From Thermoplasmatota archaeon (lineage in GTDB: Archaea; Thermoplasmatota; Penumbrarchaeia; Penumbrarchaeales; Penumbrarchaeaceae), in assembly GCA_016929175.1 (NCBI GenBank), contig JAFGJI010000204.1:1-10195 (forward strand): a stretch of DNA of 10,195 nucleotides, written 5' to 3'. Each line of letters begins with the position of its first letter. Position 1 is the first letter of the stretch. Positions 6,257-10,195 of this stretch are shown piece after piece. Below the pieces are notes generated by a model. That model was not told the DNA's origin, ran no database searches, and saw nothing but the letters and a program-made list of their open reading frames with translations. The translations under genes and the position numbers were made by a program.

Positions 6257-6664
6257 ATGGCTGTTGAAAGGGTCGGTGTCTCGTTCGAGCCGGAACTCCT
6301 CGAGGGATTCGATGCGCTTATCAGAAGGAAAAGGTACCCAAGCAGGTCCGAGGCCATTCGCGATCTGGTGAGGAGATCGCTGATAGAGTCAAGCGTTGAA
6401 GAGAGCGAAGGAGAGGTCCTGGGGACCCTGACGTATATATACAATCACCACGAGGGTGATGTGAACAACCGGCTCATCGAGCTGCAGCATGATCATCATC
6501 ACGAGATACTCTTCACCACCCATGTCCACATGGACCACGACATGTGCCTGGAGGTCCTCATAGTCAGGGGCCCCGCGGTCAAGGTGAGAGGTCTCGCTGA
6601 TAACATCCGGGCTATAAAAGGCGTAAAGCACGGCGAACTCGTGATAACGAGAACGGCCTTCTGA
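6257..6664 (+). CDS. nikR: Nickel-responsive transcriptional regulator NikR
   Basis: A 135-residue protein of typical NikR length. Residues 4-45 form the ribbon-helix-helix DNA-binding domain, with the characteristic PSRSEAIRDL. The rest is the ACT-like metal-binding domain, with TYIYNHHEGDV, HVHMDHDMCLE and GVKHGEL. The high-affinity nickel ligands H78, H89, H91 and C97 match E. coli H76, H87, H89 and C95 with a constant offset of two. In the DNA-contacting strand, the E. coli Thr5 and Thr7 positions are Gly7 and Ser9, which may point to a different operator. With nickel bound it should repress, typically, nickel uptake genes; none are in this window. The frame extends upstream to 6155, overlapping the zinc-ribbon gene, but family alignment and the promoter both support the ATG at 6257. 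It is probably autoregulated through the inverted repeat just upstream, and it converges on the second surface-protein gene. Confidence 0.5.
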   Translation: MAVERVGVSFEPELLEGFDALIRRKRYPSRSEAIRDLVRRSLIESSVEESEGEVLGTLTYIYNHHEGDVNNRLIELQHDHHHEILFTTHVHMDHDMCLEVLIVRGPAVKVRGLADNIRAIKGVKHGELVITRTAF

Positions 6665-6709
6665 GATGGAGTTCCCCGGGGGCCGAATAGAAATATCGGA
6701 CGATCCCGA

Positions 6710-9700
6710 TCATTCCTCTTCCTTGTCCTTTTTATCTTTCTTTCCCTTCTTGGGAGCTCCTGCAACTTCGGCCCCGGAACTGCCCTTGATCTTGCCTTCC
6801 TTGACCTTGCCCTCTTCCCTCCCCGCTTTATCAACAGGTTTCTTATCTGCATCCTCGTCCTCGGACCTCGGCTGCGACCTGCGTTTCAGGACGACCAGGA
6901 TGATAATCAGAATGATCAAAAGAAGTATCACGGCCAGAACAAGGAGCAGTATCCAGATCACAGCACTATCGGATGGCCCCGCCTCCTCATGCATGATCGT
7001 CACGGTCTCCGTCTGGTCCTTTCCCTTGGCCGGGACGAAAATGTCCTTTTCGATACTCTCGAAACCTTCAGCACTGATCTTCACCTTGTAGGTCTGTTCT
7101 GTCTCCACGTCAGGGATCGCGACCTTTCCACCCGGTCCCGTTCTGTATTCTTCTCCCTCGAACTCCACGATAGCACCCTGCACCGTATTGCCGTCCTCAT
7201 CGATCACCATGATCGTCAGGTTCGCCCTCTCCCATAGAATGCTCGTGAGTTCGATGGATAGGTTCGTCCAGAGGAACGGTTGGACCTCAACATCAAAGGG
7301 GTCCACCGGTGAGTGGTCCGATGACAGGATCTGAACGGTCCAGTTACCAGGTAGCAGAAAAGCTTCGTAGATCCCGGGGGAGACCTCCACCGATCTGACC
7401 TCGGCATCACCGCGGAGAGCTAGTATACTTATTCCCGAGACGGGGTCGCTGTCCTGATCGAAAATCCTTATGGACAGATAGCCTTCGCTTTCCAGCGTTG
7501 TGAAGGAAAAGAATGCTCCTTCGTTGTTATCTATCACATCGTTCCCGGATGGCTCCTGAGCGTGTATATAGAAAAAGTATGTCCTGTTTGGTTGCAGCCC
7601 CTCGACCATGCAAACATGATCCGTTCCAAGTGCTGTCGGACCATATGGTCCAAGGTCATTGATGGAGGTACCGAGCCAGAGTTTGCAGATCGTCGGTTCG
7701 TCTGTTGTCCATGCGATCTTTGCGCTTTTTGCACCGGTCATCCACTCTATATCGGAAATGGATGGCCAGGTGAGATCGCTTGCCTCCAGGCTTACCGGAT
7801 TGCTGAAGGGGGAAGGATTCCCCGCCTCATCCAGTGCCCTGACGGCAAAAGCATTCTTTGCATCCGACAGGTCATGGATGGTAATGGTGTTCCCAATGGT
7901 GGAATCTATCATCCTGATAGATGAAATGACGCTTCCAGGCGACCTCGTCATATCGGCATTGACCAGATGGATCTCATATATCTCCACATCCACGCTGAGC
8001 GAGCTTTTCCATGAGAGGACGAAGCTTGTATCGGTGATATTGAAGATCCTGAGTTCGCGTGGAGGATCCGGACCAAGAAGGTCCTTCGTCAGAACCTCCA
8101 CGGGAGTCGAGGGCAGGCTCTCGAGGTTCACCTCGTCCACGGCGGTCACCCTGTAAGTTGCCAGTGTTCCGTCGGCAGGCCCCACATGATCGAAACTGGT
8201 GCCATCAGATTCTCCGACCATCGTCCAGTTTACATCTTCCTGGTAATAGATCCTGTACGTCAGGGTATCATCCGTATTTGCTTCCCACGTCAGCCTGTTG
8301 GCATCGCCATCTGGAACGGCATCCCCCTGCAGGTTCTTCGGAGCCATGGGCCGGATGATATCATCGATGATGAACAACTCTGTATGGTCCTCCGCAGCAT
8401 CGATCGCATCGATCGAGCGTCTTCCCTGGAAGGAACGGTCCGCAGTGGCATTGACCGTAAGCTCCAATTCAGGGTTGATGTCGGCGGATGCCGTCTTCGT
8501 CCTGTATTCTATCCAGAAAGGGCCAGCTTTTCCTTCGAGGTCCGTTACAGGATCGGACCCTTCGAAAAGGGAGGAGGCGTGAATTCTGACCTCATCTACC
8601 ATGAACTCGTAGTGGGCTCCTTCCACGGGGACGCCCCCGTCCTGGTGGAGCACTTCCAGACCTATGTAGCTGAAGAACCTGATCCTGGAGGCTGCATCGT
8701 TCATGTCCGGCATTGCTCCGATGGTGCTGCTGAACAGGCCCATGTTCGAATCCGCTGACAATACCGCTGCGGTCTCCACCCCGTTTTCAGTTTTTATCGA
8801 CGAATTATAGAGTTCCAGGTCCGAGGCTTCCAAGTATAAGGTGGTCCCTGTGAACCCAGTATTCCCGATCATCACATTTTCCCCGTATATATCGGACCTA
8901 AAGGCAGCAAGTCCATTCGTTAACCTGGAACCGCCTATATCGACATCCTTGGAGAAGAGAACCGATGTCGGGCAGGGAGAGGGGTCCTTGATGGAATAGG
9001 AGGAGTGACTCGAATTGGCTATGAACACCTGACCGAAATCTTCGAGGACCAGTGCGACCTCGTTGTCACCGAAGGAATAGTATACCGGACCCCCCTTGAT
9101 CGTGTTGTTCCGGGATATCTCGTGATCGAGATGGTCCACATTTTCATAGATCGGCTTAAAGCCGATATCGGTGCCCGTTATGACATTTTCATAGGCCCTC
9201 AAACCTTCACACCTTTCGATCACCACGGGCATCGGACAGTCCGTGTAGGTGTTCCCGACGAGCAATGGAGCGGAATTGTTGATCACCTTTGTTCCAACTC
9301 CGCAATCCTCGAACCTGTTCCCATGGGATCCCTGCTCCGTGTTGTTGAAAAGCTCCCCAATCTCGCAGCGGATAATATCATTGTCCTTATAATTGAAGAC
9401 CCGGGATCCCACGATGTTGACGCCGACCGAACAGTTCTGGATAATGTTCTCGGAAATGGACCCCACAACCGGGTCCGGGGCAGTCCAACCGAATGCGACC
9501 ATGATCCCGTCGCAGCTGTCTTTAATAAAATTGTTCTCGATCCATGCCCACGTTCCCTGAAGATATGCGGCATGTCCTGATATATTGGTGAAGGTATTGT
9601 TGATGATCTTGATGTTCTTGATGGTAGAGAGGTCCTCGTGATCGTTCCCATGCACCCAGACACCCTGTTTGCTGTCATTGAAAATGGCATTCCTTATCTG

Positions 9701-10171
9701 GTGGTTGTCCCCGTACTGGATCTTGATTGCAGCATCATCCCAACCATCACCGGCATAATGGTAATCCCCACCATCGATCGTGACGGGCGTCAAAGAAGCT
9801 ATGGTGACCATGGCTCCTTTGGTTCCGGGGGGGCCACGGGTAAGGTCTCCGCCCGTGACCTTGAAGTTCTCTCCCGGGGCGGCTTTAACGGTAATACCTT
9901 TCGTGATCATCAACCGGTCATGATAATCACCCTGGTGAACGACCACTGTGGCACCTTCCACTGCAAGGTCAATGGCCATCTGAATTGAATGGATCGGCCG
10001 GTCCATACCCACATGGATCTCCTCCAACCGTATATCCGGAACGTTGGTTGTGGAGAGGGAAAAGACCAGGGCCATTAATGCAAAAAGAAGTACAATACAG
10101 ACTGCCATGACCCGTACTTTGAAATTCGTGCGAAAATTCCCCCTCGCAGCGTATATATGAATGTAGTTCAT
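6710..10171 (-). CDS. Giant surface protein: beta-helix, fibronectin-III-like and carboxypeptidase-regulatory-like domains, C-terminal anchor
   Basis: A 1153-residue protein. Residues 1-40 hold basic residues (K18, R20) and a hydrophobic core at 22-40, a signal sequence or N-terminal anchor. Residues 52-105 are a NosD-like entry (IHSIQMAID, then GATVVVHQGDYHDRL) to a right-handed beta-helix to about 490 (N-x-I, G-V, N-N-T repeats). A bridging region at 500-603 resembles a carboxypeptidase-regulatory-like fold (PVEGA, then TDLEGKAG). Three fibronectin-III-like domains follow at about 609-694, 701-796 and 802-892; the third resembles the N-terminal domain of purple acid phosphatases (KIAWTTDEPT, then YFFYIHAQ). 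Two carboxypeptidase-regulatory/PEGA-like domains span about 897-978 and 984-1060. The transmembrane helix is 1070-1095, and the 58-residue tail is rich in Lys, Glu and Asp. It is probably a surface binding or adhesion protein. The ATG at 10171 keeps the positive n-region; a start at residue 22 (10108) would lose it. Confidence 0.5.
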   Translation of the reverse strand: MNYIHIYAARGNFRTNFKVRVMAVCIVLLFALMALVFSLSTTNVPDIRLEEIHVGMDRPIHSIQMAIDLAVEGATVVVHQGDYHDRLMITKGITVKAAPGENFKVTGGDLTRGPPGTKGAMVTIASLTPVTIDGGDYHYAGDGWDDAAIKIQYGDNHQIRNAIFNDSKQGVWVHGNDHEDLSTIKNIKIINNTFTNISGHAAYLQGTWAWIENNFIKDSCDGIMVAFGWTAPDPVVGSISENIIQNCSVGVNIVGSRVFNYKDNDIIRCEIGELFNNTEQGSHGNRFEDCGVGTKVINNSAPLLVGNTYTDCPMPVVIERCEGLRAYENVITGTDIGFKPIYENVDHLDHEISRNNTIKGGPVYYSFGDNEVALVLEDFGQVFIANSSHSSYSIKDPSPCPTSVLFSKDVDIGGSRLTNGLAAFRSDIYGENVMIGNTGFTGTTLYLEASDLELYNSSIKTENGVETAAVLSADSNMGLFSSTIGAMPDMNDAASRIRFFSYIGLEVLHQDGGVPVEGAHYEFMVDEVRIHASSLFEGSDPVTDLEGKAGPFWIEYRTKTASADINPELELTVNATADRSFQGRRSIDAIDAAEDHTELFIIDDIIRPMAPKNLQGDAVPDGDANRLTWEANTDDTLTYRIYYQEDVNWTMVGESDGTSFDHVGPADGTLATYRVTAVDEVNLESLPSTPVEVLTKDLLGPDPPRELRIFNITDTSFVLSWKSSLSVDVEIYEIHLVNADMTRSPGSVISSIRMIDSTIGNTITIHDLSDAKNAFAVRALDEAGNPSPFSNPVSLEASDLTWPSISDIEWMTGAKSAKIAWTTDEPTICKLWLGTSINDLGPYGPTALGTDHVCMVEGLQPNRTYFFYIHAQEPSGNDVIDNNEGAFFSFTTLESEGYLSIRIFDQDSDPVSGISILALRGDAEVRSVEVSPGIYEAFLLPGNWTVQILSSDHSPVDPFDVEVQPFLWTNLSIELTSILWERANLTIMVIDEDGNTVQGAIVEFEGEEYRTGPGGKVAIPDVETEQTYKVKISAEGFESIEKDIFVPAKGKDQTETVTIMHEEAGPSDSAVIWILLLVLAVILLLIILIIILVVLKRRSQPRSEDEDADKKPVDKAGREEGKVKEGKIKGSSGAEVAGAPKKGKKDKKDKEEE

Positions 10172-10180
10172 TATTAAGGT

Positions 10181-10190
10181 TTTTATAAAA
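10181..10190 (-). promoter_or_regulatory. TATA-like palindrome beside the second surface-protein start
   Basis: TTTTATAAAA lies 10-19 bases upstream of the ATG at 10171. As a TATA box it would start transcription near 10159, inside the coding sequence, and so would support the in-frame ATG at 10108 rather than 10171. A second box, TATATA at 10152-10157, points the same way. A box serving the 10171 ATG as a leaderless start would lie just beyond the window. The start of this gene is therefore uncertain. Confidence 0.5.
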
Positions 10191-10195
10191 AGGGA

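Noticed and set aside
6674..6681. CCCCGGGG palindrome in the nikR/surface-gene convergent gap, considered as a terminator
   Set aside because: It has no loop and no T-run follows on either strand, so there is no support for termination.
8392..8412. Tandem GCATCGATC direct repeat
   Set aside because: It encodes the local Ile-Asp-Ala/Ile-Asp-Ala repeat within the second surface protein and needs no other explanation.
8186..8758. A 190-codon plus-strand ORF inside the second giant surface gene
   Set aside because: It is antisense to the fibronectin-III-like and bridging domains and looks like a composition shadow.
9005..9580. A 191-codon plus-strand ORF inside the second giant surface gene
   Set aside because: It is antisense to the beta-helix part of the second surface protein, with no family motif or promoter signal.
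10157..10171. ATGAA-N5-TTCAT inverted repeat at the second surface gene's start codon
   Set aside because: Five-base A/T-rich arms are likely by chance, and part of the match is the start codon itself.

Overview
The window looks like chromosomal DNA of an archaeon, most likely a Thermoplasmatota-type euryarchaeon. The lineage is an inference. It rests on a UbiA-family enzyme that resembles the archaeal ether-lipid enzyme DGGGP synthase, AT-rich TATA-like boxes about 26-33 bases upstream of several start codons, mostly leaderless-looking starts without Shine-Dalgarno sequences, an archaeal-style NikR, and two very large secreted beta-helix proteins anchored by a C-terminal membrane helix with a short charged tail. 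Base and codon use look even across the window. I see no tRNA, rRNA, CRISPR array, transposase, integrase or attachment site.

Layout from left to right: (1) the 3' end of a forward membrane-protein gene of DUF2238/YjdF type; (2) a 1274-residue reverse-strand surface protein with a parallel beta-helix, a Gly-Asn-Tyr-Trp-Ser-Asp-Tyr/Asp-rich linker, six tandem Ig-like domains, a transmembrane helix and a tail; (3) a 148-base divergent promoter region that also holds a possible 32-codon small ORF; (4) a forward UbiA-family prenyltransferase, probably digeranylgeranylglyceryl phosphate synthase; (5) a reverse acidic lipoprotein of unknown function; (6) a forward 49-residue zinc-ribbon protein; (7) a forward nikR with all four nickel ligands and an inverted repeat between its TATA box and ATG; (8) a 1153-residue reverse surface protein with a beta-helix, three fibronectin-III-like domains, two carboxypeptidase-regulatory-like domains, a transmembrane helix and a Lys/Glu-rich tail. 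It fills the rest of the window.

Genes are packed tightly. The three convergent junctions are 15, 18 and 45 bases. The only plausible co-transcribed pair is the zinc ribbon and nikR, and nikR also has its own TATA-like box. No intergenic stretch exceeds 300 bases; the largest is the 197-base divergent region between the lipoprotein and the zinc ribbon. The genes do not form an obvious single pathway. The common theme is the cell envelope: membrane lipid synthesis, a lipoprotein, a membrane protein and two giant surface proteins. A nickel-responsive regulator sits among them, and its transport targets are not in the window. The signals most worth a second look are the nikR inverted repeat, the small ORF ahead of the prenyltransferase, the two architecturally parallel surface proteins, and the orphan lipoprotein.
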